Below, piece after piece: positions 28,295 through 37,867 of a stretch of DNA of 64,000 nucleotides. This stretch comes from Pollutimonas nitritireducens (GTDB taxonomy: Bacteria > Pseudomonadota > Gammaproteobacteria > Burkholderiales > Burkholderiaceae_B). The translations under genes and the position numbers were made by a program. Location of the stretch: the NCBI RefSeq assembly GCF_002849615.1, contig NZ_PDNV01000003.1:310001-374000 (forward strand). Direction: 5' to 3'. The notes beneath the pieces were generated by a model, which ran no database searches, was not told the DNA's origin, and was given only the letters and a program-made list of their open reading frames with translations. Each line of letters opens with the position of its first letter. The first letter of the stretch is position 1.

Positions 28295-28486
28295 TTATTT
28301 TTGGGCGTCTCTTGCCGCGCCTTGTAGCTTGTCGCCGGCCTTCTCGATTTGGGCGCCGGCATTGCTGATGGACTGGTCAACTGCTTTTCCGGCTTTTTCG
28401 GCCGGGCCTTCCTTAGGCTGGCACCCGGCCAGCGCCAGCGACAACATACCCATCACAATTACGGCACTGCTCTTGCTCTTGATCAT
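28295..28486 (-). CDS. Small lipoprotein, hypothetical
   Basis: A 63-residue protein. The signal peptide SSAVIVMGMLSLALAGC has a lipobox LAGC, so Cys at about residue 22 would be lipidated. The rest is a hydrophilic, Ala/Lys-rich amphipathic helix (AEKAGKAVDQSISNAGAQIEKAGDKLQ) that repeats the pattern EKAGKAV/EKAGDKL. Such small helical lipoproteins are often stress-related and attached to the outer membrane. The start at 28486 has a GAAAGAG site; the 38 upstream codons are not credible. Confidence 0.75.
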   Translation of the reverse strand: MIKSKSSAVIVMGMLSLALAGCQPKEGPAEKAGKAVDQSISNAGAQIEKAGDKLQGAARDAQK

Positions 28487-28652
28487 TCTTTTCTCTTTCA
28501 ACTCGTTAATTGGTTCGTATCCGGCTACATGCCGCAAGCAGCGAACGCGTACCTGGCCGTCGTTGCAGGGCACATTGAAACACATCGCGCAACATCCCAT
28601 CCGGGCCTAGGCCGCAACCTGTTTCGACATAGCCTCAACATTCCCCGGATGA

Positions 28653-28955
28653 CTACATTCCAATTAGTCTTTTGATCTGAACATTCTGGGCGGCGATAAG
28701 CTGTTCGAACTCCTCAGTAGAGTCGGAGCCCAGCTCCAGGAGCATGACGAAACTGTCTTTCCCCATGGCTTTCGTCACGCCGGCAATGGCGCGATACTTG
28801 GCGATTTCCCGCAGTTCATCTGCGCTTTTCCCCGAGGCATGTGCATCCTGGTCTGCGATCGCATCCACCTCGCGCATCAGCTCAGGATGGCGCTCAAAAA
28901 AACGCTGCTTGCCGAGAGCCACTACTTGTTTGATTTTGCTGGATTCATCGATCAT
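28653..28955 (-). CDS. Hypothetical protein
   Basis: A 100-residue soluble, helical, charged protein with AGGA eight bases before the ATG. Segments such as LGKQRFFERHPELMREVDAIADQDAHASG and KYRAIAGVTKAMGKDSFVMLLELGSDSTEEFEQLIAAQ look genuinely coding. No signal peptide, membrane segment or known motif. It sits with several other single small genes in a low-density region. Confidence 0.65.
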   Translation of the reverse strand: MIDESSKIKQVVALGKQRFFERHPELMREVDAIADQDAHASGKSADELREIAKYRAIAGVTKAMGKDSFVMLLELGSDSTEEFEQLIAAQNVQIKRLIGM

Positions 28956-29053
28956 CGGGTTGATCCTGTCTATAACGATACGTAACTTGTCGCAGAGGGG
29001 TCATGCGAATATAAGGAAGGAATTGTACAGGCACTGCCTTGGCTGGACACCGG

Positions 29054-29693
29054 CTAGCCTCGTACAGCAATACGGAAGGCGGCCGAAAGTGCAGTCATTG
29101 CGCCTCGTGCCTGGGCAGTCTTGGCCCTGGAATGAAGCAGGACTGGTAATCGCGGCAAGTCCGGCAAATGAAGTCTGGAGCCGACCTCAATGGCGCCGAA
29201 TGGCAGCATACGTGGGGCCAATGCAGCAACGCCAAGTCCTGCCATAACGGCGGCAGCGACCGCCGCAACACCCCCGCCGACAAAGATTGGCGTCCAGGGT
29301 ACGCCTGCCCCATCCAATAGCTCTCCAGCCAATGCGCGACCCCCCCCCCAAGGCTCGGAGAGCGTGGCAAGCGGCACGGGCTCATCCGGACGATGCTGCG
29401 ATCAATAACTGGGGATCCTGTGCATTCATACGTGCGATAAGCGAGGGACGTTCCGGGCCGGCAACATGATCGCTTATGCCGATAGGCAGACGCTGGCGGG
29501 CCGCAACGAAAACCGAAAGTGCACGCTCGTGCACATCCAGCAATTCCCGCGCGCGCTCGAGAAACATCGCACCCTGTGCCGAAAGCTCGACGTATCGTGA
29601 TGTCCGCTCAACCAGCCGGCAGCCCAATCTGTCTTCCAGACGCTTCAACTTCAAGCTTACCGCAGCCTGCGTGGTGCACATGACCTTCGCTAC
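29054..29693 (-). pseudogene. LysR-family regulator, broken remnant
   Basis: Two frames hold opposite ends of one LysR regulator. The first (29382-29681) starts inside the helix-turn-helix at TTQAAVSLKLKRLEDRLGCRLVERTSRYVELSAQG and continues to NAQDPQLLIAAS; the first 30 or so residues normally found are missing. The second (29054-29377) begins at PLATLSEPW and runs through GVPWTPIFVGGGVAAVAAAVMAGLGVAALAPR to the C-terminus. About 75 residues of the effector domain are absent between them and the frame shifts at the join (near 29380), so this is an internal deletion, not a single frameshift. A run of ten C (29340-29349) lies inside the second part but is read through in a sensible frame. The gene cannot make a working regulator. 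Confidence 0.85.
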
Positions 29694-29933
29694 AACGCGT
29701 CTTATATGGGCGTTTCACGCAGCGATGACGTTATATTCATCCAGCTTACGGTGAGCAACACGCGCAGCCTGGAGCAGAAAAAGGAGTTGTTCAAGCGAAT
29801 TTCGATTCTGCTTGGTGAAAGCCCAGGTATGCGTTCGGATGACATATTCGTGAACCTGGTCGAGGTCGCGAAGGAAAATTGGTCATTTGGTAATGGTCTC
29901 GCGCACTATGCTTTAGGTGATAGTGGTCGCTAG
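29684..29933 (+). pseudogene. Tautomerase-family protein, 5'-truncated
   Basis: Reading from 29684 gives RYNASYMGVSRSDDVIFIQLTVSNTRSLEQKKELFKRI and then GMRSDDIFVNLVEVAKENWSFGNG, which is the second half of a tautomerase_2-type protein (about 130 residues when complete). The catalytic N-terminal Pro half is gone. Coding similarity begins exactly where the lysR remnant on the other strand starts, so one deletion appears to have removed the divergent 5' ends of both genes. An ATG at 29706 could still give a 75-residue product, probably inactive. Confidence 0.75.
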
Positions 29934-29945
29934 CAAAGATGGTGC

Positions 29946-30155
29946 TCAGGCCGTACCGTCCGGCGAAAGAAGATCCACATGCTGCTTTGCAAACAAAATG
30001 CCGTCATCGAACGCTTCCTGTTCTGTCGATGCGCCTTCATACTTGCCGATATTCAAGCTTCGGTGATCGACGTGAGCTTCGAAACCATACCCGCCCGACT
30101 TGACCATGGTGGTTACTTCAACCTCACGGCCTCTGTATATTAACGATTTGTTCAT
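29946..30155 (-). CDS. Small hypothetical protein
   Basis: A 69-residue protein with AGAGG six bases before the ATG. It begins MNKSLIYRGREVEVTTMVKSGGYGFEAHVDHRSL and has an Ala/Glu/Gln helix (GASTEQEAFDDGILFAKQHVD), a strand-strand-strand-helix pattern. No family assigned. Codon use and composition look genuine. Confidence 0.6.
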   Translation of the reverse strand: MNKSLIYRGREVEVTTMVKSGGYGFEAHVDHRSLNIGKYEGASTEQEAFDDGILFAKQHVDLLSPDGTA

Positions 30156-30283
30156 ACGTGGCCTCTATGTAGTTGCGTTTACCATGATAGCAGGCCGGGC
30201 GCTCATAGCAGTCGGGATAAGCGCGGCACTATCCGCAATCTTCGGGCGCACCATCCGCTGCACAACTTGACGGCTTGGGAATT

Positions 30284-30556
30284 CTACTCCCGTCCGATGC
30301 CTATCCTGATCATCGGGTCAATAATTATCGCCGGTGCGCCGGAGCGATACACCGGCGCGCGATCGTACTGTCTATGCCTTGGTGCCTCGCACTTGCGTTT
30401 TTCTTCATATTCGCCGTCTTTTTTGAATTCTCGCTTTATCTTGCAATTGCCCTCCCAGTACTCTTCCTTGTATTCCCGACTGTCCCGACGGCCATGACCA
30501 CTTTCATCTTTCCATGGATCTGCGTTAACAGCAAATGGCACTGTACCGCTGTTCAA
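30284..30556 (-). CDS. Hypothetical protein, N-terminus probably damaged
   Basis: A frame of up to 90 residues from a TTG at 30556, with a GTG five codons later as alternative. The core DPWKDESGHGRRDSREYKEEYWEGNCKIKREFKKDGEYEEKRKC looks like a secreted, Lys/Glu/Tyr-rich protein with two Cys. The preceding VPFAVNA resembles the end of a signal peptide with an A-x-A cleavage site, but no hydrophobic core or start codon precedes it in this frame; a TGA closes the frame upstream. Either a frameshift has split off the signal peptide or the start is non-standard. It lies 30 bp downstream of a small lipoprotein gene on the same strand. Confidence 0.5.
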   Translation of the reverse strand: MNSGTVPFAVNADPWKDESGHGRRDSREYKEEYWEGNCKIKREFKKDGEYEEKRKCEAPRHRQYDRAPVYRSGAPAIIIDPMIRIGIGRE

Positions 30557-30586
30557 ACAAGCGTAAGAAAGCTCATTACACGCAGC

Positions 30587-30802
30587 TCAACAACGCCCTT
30601 TCTTTGCTTGCCCAGGCGGGCAGAAATTCCCGGCATCATGAGGGTGGCGATCCCTTTCATAGTAATCGCCATGGTATCGGTCACCCCGATAGTAGCCGTC
30701 ATCGTAGCCCCATCCGGTGCCAATAGAAACCGACGCCCCTGGCGTACGGACGGAACAACCGACTAGTAGAGCCACGGCCAGCATCATTGGAAAGATTTTC
30801 AT
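30587..30802 (-). CDS. Small lipoprotein with Gly/Tyr/Asp-rich tail, hypothetical
   Basis: A 71-residue protein. The N-terminus FPMMLAVALLVGCSVRT is a lipoprotein signal with the lipobox LVGC (Cys near residue 16). The mature part is rich in Gly, Tyr, Asp and Arg (GTGWGYDDGYYRGDRYHGDYYERDRH) and ends with FCPPGQAKKGRC, a tail seen on a number of small envelope proteins. Function unknown. The ribosome binding site is weak. The direct downstream neighbour may be a second envelope gene of the same pair. Confidence 0.65.
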   Translation of the reverse strand: MKIFPMMLAVALLVGCSVRTPGASVSIGTGWGYDDGYYRGDRYHGDYYERDRHPHDAGNFCPPGQAKKGRC

Positions 30803-30980
30803 ATTTCTGCAGAGTAGTTACAAACACAGTGAGTGTAGGGCGTCATTCGATCTTTAGTATGTGCGGGCGTAACAAAAAAGAACACAAAGAGACCGTGATT
30901 ATCACTGGTTCCGCCGCCGATGACTAACAGAGACAACAGCAGAGAATCGACACGGGGCACGTCGGAAACACCTCACGCAC

Positions 30981-31008
30981 AAAAAGGCCAACTCCGAAGA
31001 ATTGGCCT
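30981..31008 (-). terminator. Rho-independent terminator after tRNA-Lys
   Basis: On the minus strand AGGCCAA and TTGGCCT enclose TTC-TTCG-GAG, so the whole is a nearly continuous stem closed by a UUCG-type tetraloop, followed by TTTTT. It lies 16 bp past the tRNA 3' end and would end both the tRNA and any purB read-through transcript. Confidence 0.85.
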
Positions 31009-31024
31009 AAGTGCTTGATATTAC

Positions 31025-31100
31025 TGGTGGGCTGTGGGCGGCTCGAACGCCCGACCTACGGATTAAGAGTCCGCTGCTCTACCAACTGAGCTAACAGCCC
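31025..31100 (-). tRNA. tRNA-Lys (anticodon CTT)
   Basis: A 76-base tRNA with encoded CCA. The acceptor stem GGGCTGT/ACAGCCC is perfect, the D-arm contains AGCTCAGTTGGTAGAGC, the anticodon loop is CTCTTAA, giving CTT, and the T stem GGGCG/CGCCC closes the loop TTCGAGC. Discriminator base is A. It follows purB by 56 bp on the same strand and has its own terminator. No integrase or attachment-site repeat was seen next to it. Confidence 0.97.
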
Positions 31101-31156
31101 GTGTCCTGGAAAGAAAAAGATTCTACCGCGAAAATTGGCCCTGTGCCAGTACCAAT

Positions 31157-32783
<1,627 letters not shown>

Positions 32784-33398
32784 ATGAAACTAATTGGTTC
32801 GCTCACAAGTCCTTACGTGCGCAAAGTGCGCGTCGTCATGGCAGAAAAAAAGCTCGATTACGATTTCGTTCTTGAGAACGTGTGGGCCGACGACACGCAA
32901 ATACAGATTCACAATCCACTGGGAAAAGTGCCTTGCCTGGTCATGGACGACTCTGGCAGCCTTTTCGATTCCCGTGTCATCGTGGAATACCTGGACACCC
33001 TATCGCCGGTAGGACGCCTGATTCCACAACAAAGTCGCGACCGCGCCGCCACAAAGTGTTGGGAGGCCATAGGCGACGGTATCCTTGATGCAGCCATCGC
33101 AATCCATATCGAAACGCATCGCCGCCCGGCCGAACTACGCAGCGAAGACTGGATTTCACGTCAGTACCTGAAAATCTCGGTCGCGCTTGAATCGATGAAT
33201 AAAAGCCTGGACGACCAACCCTTCTGCATGGGCGTGAATTTCAGTCTGGCTGATATTGCAGTGGGCTGCGCCTTGGGTTATCTGGATCTGCGCTTCCCGC
33301 ATCTGGACTGGCGCTCTGAACACAGCAATTTGCAACGCCTCGACGAGAAGCTGCAAAGCCGTCCTTCGTTCATCAGCACATTGCCACCACAGGGCTAA
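32784..33398 (+). CDS. Glutathione S-transferase family protein
   Basis: A 204-residue cytosolic GST. The N-terminal thioredoxin-like domain starts MKLIGSLTSPYVRKVRVVMAEKKLDYDF with the Ser/Thr-Pro-Tyr active-site area at residues 7-11, followed by NPLGKVPCLVMDDSGSLFDSRVIVEYLD, where KVPCL and the D-S-R motif bind the gamma-glutamyl part of glutathione. The C-terminal all-helical domain has NFSLADIAVGCALGYLDLRFP near residue 152. Substrate is not predictable. It is transcribed alone, divergent from purB. Confidence 0.92.
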   Translation: MKLIGSLTSPYVRKVRVVMAEKKLDYDFVLENVWADDTQIQIHNPLGKVPCLVMDDSGSLFDSRVIVEYLDTLSPVGRLIPQQSRDRAATKCWEAIGDGILDAAIAIHIETHRRPAELRSEDWISRQYLKISVALESMNKSLDDQPFCMGVNFSLADIAVGCALGYLDLRFPHLDWRSEHSNLQRLDEKLQSRPSFISTLPPQG

Positions 33399-33465
33399 CA
33401 CCCCTGTAACGGCCGCTGAAAGCGGGCGTCATGACGACAAGGACGCAAACTGCGCGTCCTGTCGG

Positions 33466-34281
33466 TCAGGAAAATCCCTTATATGCTTCGAACAACATGT
33501 ATGCCGCCAGCAAGAACAACAGGCAGGCAAACACGCGCTTTAATGTCACTACCGGCAAGCGATGCGCACAGCGCGCGCCGTAGGGTGCCGTCAGGACGCT
33601 CATGGCCGACAGGACTATGAGCGCAGGCCAGAAGATGTAGCCCAGCATTCCTTCCTGGCCTTGCGCTTCTGAAAAGCCCGAATAGATGTAGCCCGCGCTG
33701 TTGGCCACGGCAATAAAGAAACCCAAGGCAGCAGACGTGGCTACGGCGTTATGCACCCGGACATTGCTGCGCGTCATGAATGGCACTGACAAAAAGCCTC
33801 CGCCCGCCCCCAGAAGGCCCGAGGCAAATCCGATCCCCGCACCCACACTGGCCGTCGCAACCTTGCCCGGCATGGTTCTTCCGACGACAGGGGGCTTTCC
33901 GCTGAGCATTTTCACGCCCGAGTAGGCGACAAACACCGCGAAGATCAGAGCCAGCCAGTTCGCGCTGATGTAGGAAAACACGGCGCCGCCCGATAATAGG
34001 CCACCCACTATCATGCCCGGCGCCATGACCCAGACGATATCCCAACGTATGGCGCCTTTGGCGTGGTGAGCTCGCATGCTGGAAATTGAGGTGAAGATGA
34101 TGGTGGTCATCGAGGTGGCGATTGCCGCGTGCACGATGAGGTCGTCACTGACACCATACAAAGGGAACAACATTGTGAGAAACGGCACGAGTATCATTCC
34201 GCCCCCGATTCCCAATAATCCGGCAGCAAAACCCACCGCGGCGCCCAGGCAAGCCAGGCTGACAATAAAGACCGGATCCAT
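33466..34281 (-). CDS. TauE/SafE-family membrane transporter
   Basis: A 271-residue protein with seven to eight hydrophobic helices and the twofold internal repeat of this family: GFAAGLLGIGGGMILVPFL near residue 18 and GFASGLLGAGGGFLSVPFM near 155. Members export sulphite, sulphoacetate or other organosulphur anions, or act as general anion carriers. The start at 34281 has AAGG six bases upstream; 50 in-frame residues upstream overlap mnmA and are dropped. It follows mnmA by 74 bp. No sulphur-metabolism gene is adjacent other than mnmA, so the substrate is open. Confidence 0.9.
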   Translation of the reverse strand: MDPVFIVSLACLGAAVGFAAGLLGIGGGMILVPFLTMLFPLYGVSDDLIVHAAIATSMTTIIFTSISSMRAHHAKGAIRWDIVWVMAPGMIVGGLLSGGAVFSYISANWLALIFAVFVAYSGVKMLSGKPPVVGRTMPGKVATASVGAGIGFASGLLGAGGGFLSVPFMTRSNVRVHNAVATSAALGFFIAVANSAGYIYSGFSEAQGQEGMLGYIFWPALIVLSAMSVLTAPYGARCAHRLPVVTLKRVFACLLFLLAAYMLFEAYKGFS

Positions 34282-34355
34282 ATAAACCTTGAAATTGAAG
34301 AACGGATGAAATGAAGAAAACCTGTGTATCGAGGCGGCTTTATAGCATGCCTGTA

Positions 34356-35471
34356 CTAAACGATGATGCCGCCCCCAAGGCAGACATCGCCCGAGTACAA
34401 CACGGCCGACTGTCCAGGTGTGACCGCCCACTGTTCCTGTTCGAACGACAGTCTGAAGCCGTCGTCCCTGGCATCACCCAGAATGCAGCTTGCATCGGCT
34501 TGCCGGTAGCGGGTCTTGGCGGCATACGAGCCGGGTGTCGGAGCGTGCCCGGCGACCCAACTGGCGTCTTGTGCTTGCAGTGATTGGCCCAGCAGCCACG
34601 GATGGTCATGCCCCTGCACGACATATAGCGTGTTGTGGGGAATATCTTTGCGCGCGGTGAACCAGGCGTCGGCGGTTCCGTCTTCACGCTGGCGCCCTTT
34701 GATGCCGCCAATACCCAGTCCCTTGCGCTGGCCCAGCGTATAGAATGCCAAACCTTGGTGTTCACCCACTATCGCGCCTTCGGGAGTCTTGATGGGCCCG
34801 GGCTTGGTCGGCAGGTAGCGATTAAGGAACTCGCGAAAAGGACGCTCGCCGATAAAGCAGATACCCGTGGAGTCCTTCTTGGCCGCATTGGGCAGATCAA
34901 GCGCCTGTGCCATGCGCCGCACTTCGGTCTTGGCAATTTCACCCAGCGGAAATAGCGTCCTGGCAAGTTGGCCTTGATTGAGGCGATGCAGAAAATAGCT
35001 TTGATCCTTGGTATGGTCGAGTGCCTTGAGCAGTTGATGCTGCAGACCGGTCTCAGTCTGGACAGAGCGCACACGGGCGTAATGCCCAGTTGCAATATGC
35101 TCGGCACCCAATGACATCGCATGATCGAGAAAGGCCTTGAACTTGATTTCGGCATTGCACAGGACATCTGGATTAGGCGTGCGCCCAGCCGAATACTCGC
35201 GCAGGAAGTCCGCAAACACACGGTCCTTGTATTCCGCGGCAAAGTTCACCGCCTCGATATCGACGCCAATCAGGTCCGCCACGCTGGCCGCGTCCAGCCA
35301 ATCCTGGCGGCTTGAACAGTACTCGGAGTCGTCGTCGTCTTCCCAGTTTTTCATGAACAGTCCGACGACCTCATAGCCTTGTTCTTTCAAAAGCCATGCA
35401 GTCACCGAGGAATCGACGCCCCCTGACATACCTACCACGACCCGCCCTTTTGATGCAGTTAATTTAGCCAT
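34356..35471 (-). CDS. mnmA: tRNA-uridine 2-sulfurtransferase
   Basis: A 371-residue enzyme that thiolates U34 of tRNA-Lys, -Glu and -Gln using sulphur relayed from TusE. The PP-loop GMSGGVDSS at residues 14-22 binds ATP, the first catalytic Cys is in [16 protein letters not shown] near 105 and the second in [16 protein letters not shown] near 203. [13 protein letters not shown] and the C-terminal barrel are present. It starts 26 bp after glcF on the same strand, so it may be read from the glc transcript, although MnmA itself is a housekeeping enzyme. Confidence 0.96.
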   Translation of the reverse strand: MAKLTASKGRVVVGMSGGVDSSVTAWLLKEQGYEVVGLFMKNWEDDDDSEYCSSRQDWLDAASVADLIGVDIEAVNFAAEYKDRVFADFLREYSAGRTPNPDVLCNAEIKFKAFLDHAMSLGAEHIATGHYARVRSVQTETGLQHQLLKALDHTKDQSYFLHRLNQGQLARTLFPLGEIAKTEVRRMAQALDLPNAAKKDSTGICFIGERPFREFLNRYLPTKPGPIKTPEGAIVGEHQGLAFYTLGQRKGLGIGGIKGRQREDGTADAWFTARKDIPHNTLYVVQGHDHPWLLGQSLQAQDASWVAGHAPTPGSYAAKTRYRQADASCILGDARDDGFRLSFEQEQWAVTPGQSAVLYSGDVCLGGGIIV

Positions 35472-35497
35472 GCAGCTATTTTAGACGCTTCTGCCTC

Positions 35498-36748
35498 TTA
35501 CGAAAGCGAGTCGTCCGGGCCTGTCTCGAGGGCATCGTCGACGATTTCGATCCAGTGGCGCACCGGTGTGGCCGTACCGCTCTGCAGGTGCGTGATACAA
35601 CCGATGTTGGATGAGATGATGCAAGCGGGCTCCACCGCCTGTATGGCGCTCAGCTTACGGTTGCGCAGCGATTTCGAAAGCTCCGGCTGGGTAACGGAAT
35701 AGGTGCCTGCCGAGCCACAGCATAAGTGCGATTCCGCGAATGGCTGCAGCGTGAAGCCAAGATCGATCAGCATGCGCTCACTGACGCCGCGCAGACCCTG
35801 CCAGTGCTGAAGCGTGCACGGGGGATGGAAGGCAACGGCTGCAGGCGCCGCTTTCATGCGCTGGCGCAGAGCGCTGGCATGCGGCGCCACGAGTTCGGCC
35901 ACGTCCCGCACCTTGTCGACCAATCGCAGTGCCTTGATGACATAGTCGCGATCATGACGCAGATGGTGCGCATATTCCTTGACCATGGCTCCACAGCCTG
36001 ACGCGTTCATGACTATGGCCTCTGCCTCGCCACTGTCCAATAGCGGCAGCCAGGCATCTATGTTGGCCCGCATCTGTCCAAGCGCGGCATCCTGGGCGTC
36101 AAGATGAAAGTTGATGGCGCCGCAACAGCCCGCACCGGGGACAATACGCGTGCCTATTCCCAACGCGTCCAGCACGCGTATGGTGGCCGCGTCTATGGTG
36201 GGCATCATGGCCGGTTGCACGCAACCCGCCAGCATCAGCACCTGCCTGGGATGCCGGCTGCCGTTGGCCGGCAATACACCGACAGGACGGCTACGTGGAA
36301 TTTTATTTTTCAGAACTTCGGGAAGTGCCGGACGCAGCAAGCGGCCCAGCTTCATTGCCGGACCAAACAAGCGCGAATTCAAGGTATACCGCAATACCGC
36401 ACGTGTAACACGCTGCCCGAAAGGCCGTCGCACCTGCTGGTCGACCAGATTGCGGCCGATATCGACCAGGGCGCCGTATTCCACGCCCGACGGACAGGTG
36501 GTCTCGCAGTTTCGGCAAGTCAGACAACGGTCAAGATGTTCCTGTGTCGCCTGGGTAGGCTCAACGCCTTCAAGCACCTGTTTCATCAGGTAAATGCGAC
36601 CGCGCGGGCTGTCGCGTTCATCTCCCAGAATCTGGTAGGTCGGACAGGTTGCCAGACAGAAACCGCAATGCACGCAACGGCGCAGGATTTCGTCGGCTTC
36701 TTGGCCTTGGTCAGTATCACGCAGCCAGGATGCCAGATTAGTTTGCAT
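35498..36748 (-). CDS. glcF: Glycolate oxidase iron-sulphur subunit
   Basis: A 416-residue protein with two 4Fe-4S motifs at the N-terminus: CVHCGFCLATCPTY near residue 26 and CLTCRNCETTCPSGV near 75. Two CCG domains follow (AGCVQPAMMPTIDAATIRVLDALGI...GAGCCGAINFHLDA and HPPCTLQHWQGL...FAESHLCCGSAGTY), which hold a further heterodisulphide reductase-like cluster. GlcF passes electrons from the flavin subunits to the respiratory chain during oxidation of glycolate to glyoxylate. It lies 9 bp after glcE. Confidence 0.95.
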   Translation of the reverse strand: MQTNLASWLRDTDQGQEADEILRRCVHCGFCLATCPTYQILGDERDSPRGRIYLMKQVLEGVEPTQATQEHLDRCLTCRNCETTCPSGVEYGALVDIGRNLVDQQVRRPFGQRVTRAVLRYTLNSRLFGPAMKLGRLLRPALPEVLKNKIPRSRPVGVLPANGSRHPRQVLMLAGCVQPAMMPTIDAATIRVLDALGIGTRIVPGAGCCGAINFHLDAQDAALGQMRANIDAWLPLLDSGEAEAIVMNASGCGAMVKEYAHHLRHDRDYVIKALRLVDKVRDVAELVAPHASALRQRMKAAPAAVAFHPPCTLQHWQGLRGVSERMLIDLGFTLQPFAESHLCCGSAGTYSVTQPELSKSLRNRKLSAIQAVEPACIISSNIGCITHLQSGTATPVRHWIEIVDDALETGPDDSLS

Positions 36749-36757
36749 GATGGATTC

Positions 36758-37858
36758 TCAGAAGTCAGCGAACAGGCGTTTCGGATTGAAAATACCGACA
36801 GGATCGATTTCTTGCTTCAGGCGCAGGCTGATGTTCCTGACAGCCGGTGCCACGGGATGAAATACGCTCAGGTCGGCTGGCTTGGATTCGTAGCGATACA
36901 GCGTTGCATGGCCGCCCAGCCGAGCTACCGTGCTGCGCAACTCGTGTCCGCCTTCTATGCCGGCCAACCATCGCAAGCCGCCGTTCCACTCGACCAGGGT
37001 ACTGCCCAGATTCAGCGCCTGCGTATGCGGAGGCATGGCCACACGCCATAACGGACGGGCCTGGAAAAACGAATGCGTTTGATCCCGTAGACTGTCCCAG
37101 AACGCCGAAGCACTGGCGGCCTCAAGTGCTTCGCCACCGAGTCTTGTCGTGGCATTCTGGACGGCCGCTACGCTACCTGACAAACGGACATGCAACAGCC
37201 CTGTATCACTGTCTTGCAAGGCCAACCAACTGGTCGCCGATATTGGTAATGGCTGGTTGCGCCATTGCGTGAACAGGCTCAGCGCGCCGGATTCGTCCGT
37301 CTCGAAGACGAGTGTTCTTTCCTGGAACGGCTTGGGAGCCACTTTGATCGACACCTCGATCAGTGCACCGAAAATACCCATCGAACCGGCCAGCAGGCGG
37401 GATACGTCATAGCCTGCAACGTTCTTCATGACTTCGCCGCCAAAGGACAAGACGCTGCCTGAAGAATCGAGCAGCTTCGCGCCCAGGACGAAATCCCGGA
37501 CGCTGCCCGAAGCCATGCGACGCGGGCCCGACAGGCCGCTGGCGATACAGCCGCCGATGGTCGATCCGGGGCCGAAACGGGGCGGCTCGAAGGCCAGCAT
37601 TTGGTTCTGTTCGTCGAGGGTGCGCTCGATATCGCTTAGCAGCGTACCGGCGCGGGCCGTGATGACCAGCTCGGACGGCTGATAATTGACGACGCCATGG
37701 TAGCCGGACAGGTCAAGCACCGCCGTATCGCTGATGGTGTCGCGATCACCCGGTTCGCCGTAGAAGTGTTTGGTCCCACCGCCCTGTATGCAGACAGGCC
37801 GGACACCGGCACGGGCGGTCATGACTTGCTGACAAAGTTCAGATAAAACAAATTTCAT
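36758..37858 (-). CDS. glcE: Glycolate oxidase FAD-binding subunit
   Basis: A 366-residue protein of the FAD_binding_4 (VAO) family but shorter than GlcD, as usual for GlcE. It contains GGGTKHFYG near residue 26, STIGGCIASGLSGPRRMASGSVRDFVLGAKLLDSSG near 106 (FAD pyrophosphate and isoalloxazine contacts) and MKNVAGYDVSRLLAGSMGIFGALIEVSIKVAPKP near 143. The C-terminus ends in KQEIDPVGIFNPKRLF, the family closing motif. It pairs with GlcD and GlcF in the membrane-associated glycolate dehydrogenase; the genes are 9 bp apart on each side. Confidence 0.95.
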   Translation of the reverse strand: MKFVLSELCQQVMTARAGVRPVCIQGGGTKHFYGEPGDRDTISDTAVLDLSGYHGVVNYQPSELVITARAGTLLSDIERTLDEQNQMLAFEPPRFGPGSTIGGCIASGLSGPRRMASGSVRDFVLGAKLLDSSGSVLSFGGEVMKNVAGYDVSRLLAGSMGIFGALIEVSIKVAPKPFQERTLVFETDESGALSLFTQWRNQPLPISATSWLALQDSDTGLLHVRLSGSVAAVQNATTRLGGEALEAASASAFWDSLRDQTHSFFQARPLWRVAMPPHTQALNLGSTLVEWNGGLRWLAGIEGGHELRSTVARLGGHATLYRYESKPADLSVFHPVAPAVRNISLRLKQEIDPVGIFNPKRLFADF

Positions 37859-37867
37859 GGTCTGTTC

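Noticed and set aside
29340-29349. Ten-C run as the cause of the lysR break
   Set aside because: Reading through the run keeps a sensible LysR frame; the break is at the internal deletion near 29380 and the missing 5' end.
30275-30766. 163-residue hydrophobic plus-strand frame
   Set aside because: It is antisense to two small envelope genes with better composition, and its hydrophobicity comes from the complement of Lys/Glu codons.
31025-31100. tRNA-Lys as an integration site of a mobile element
   Set aside because: No integrase, no repeat of the tRNA 3' end and no abrupt change of gene content at the tRNA were seen.
36104-37051. Long plus-strand frames opposite glcF/glcE (36104-37051), glcD (37907-38860) and ectB (47102-47905)
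   Set aside because: They are GC-driven antisense shadows of well-supported genes with no ribosome site or family similarity.
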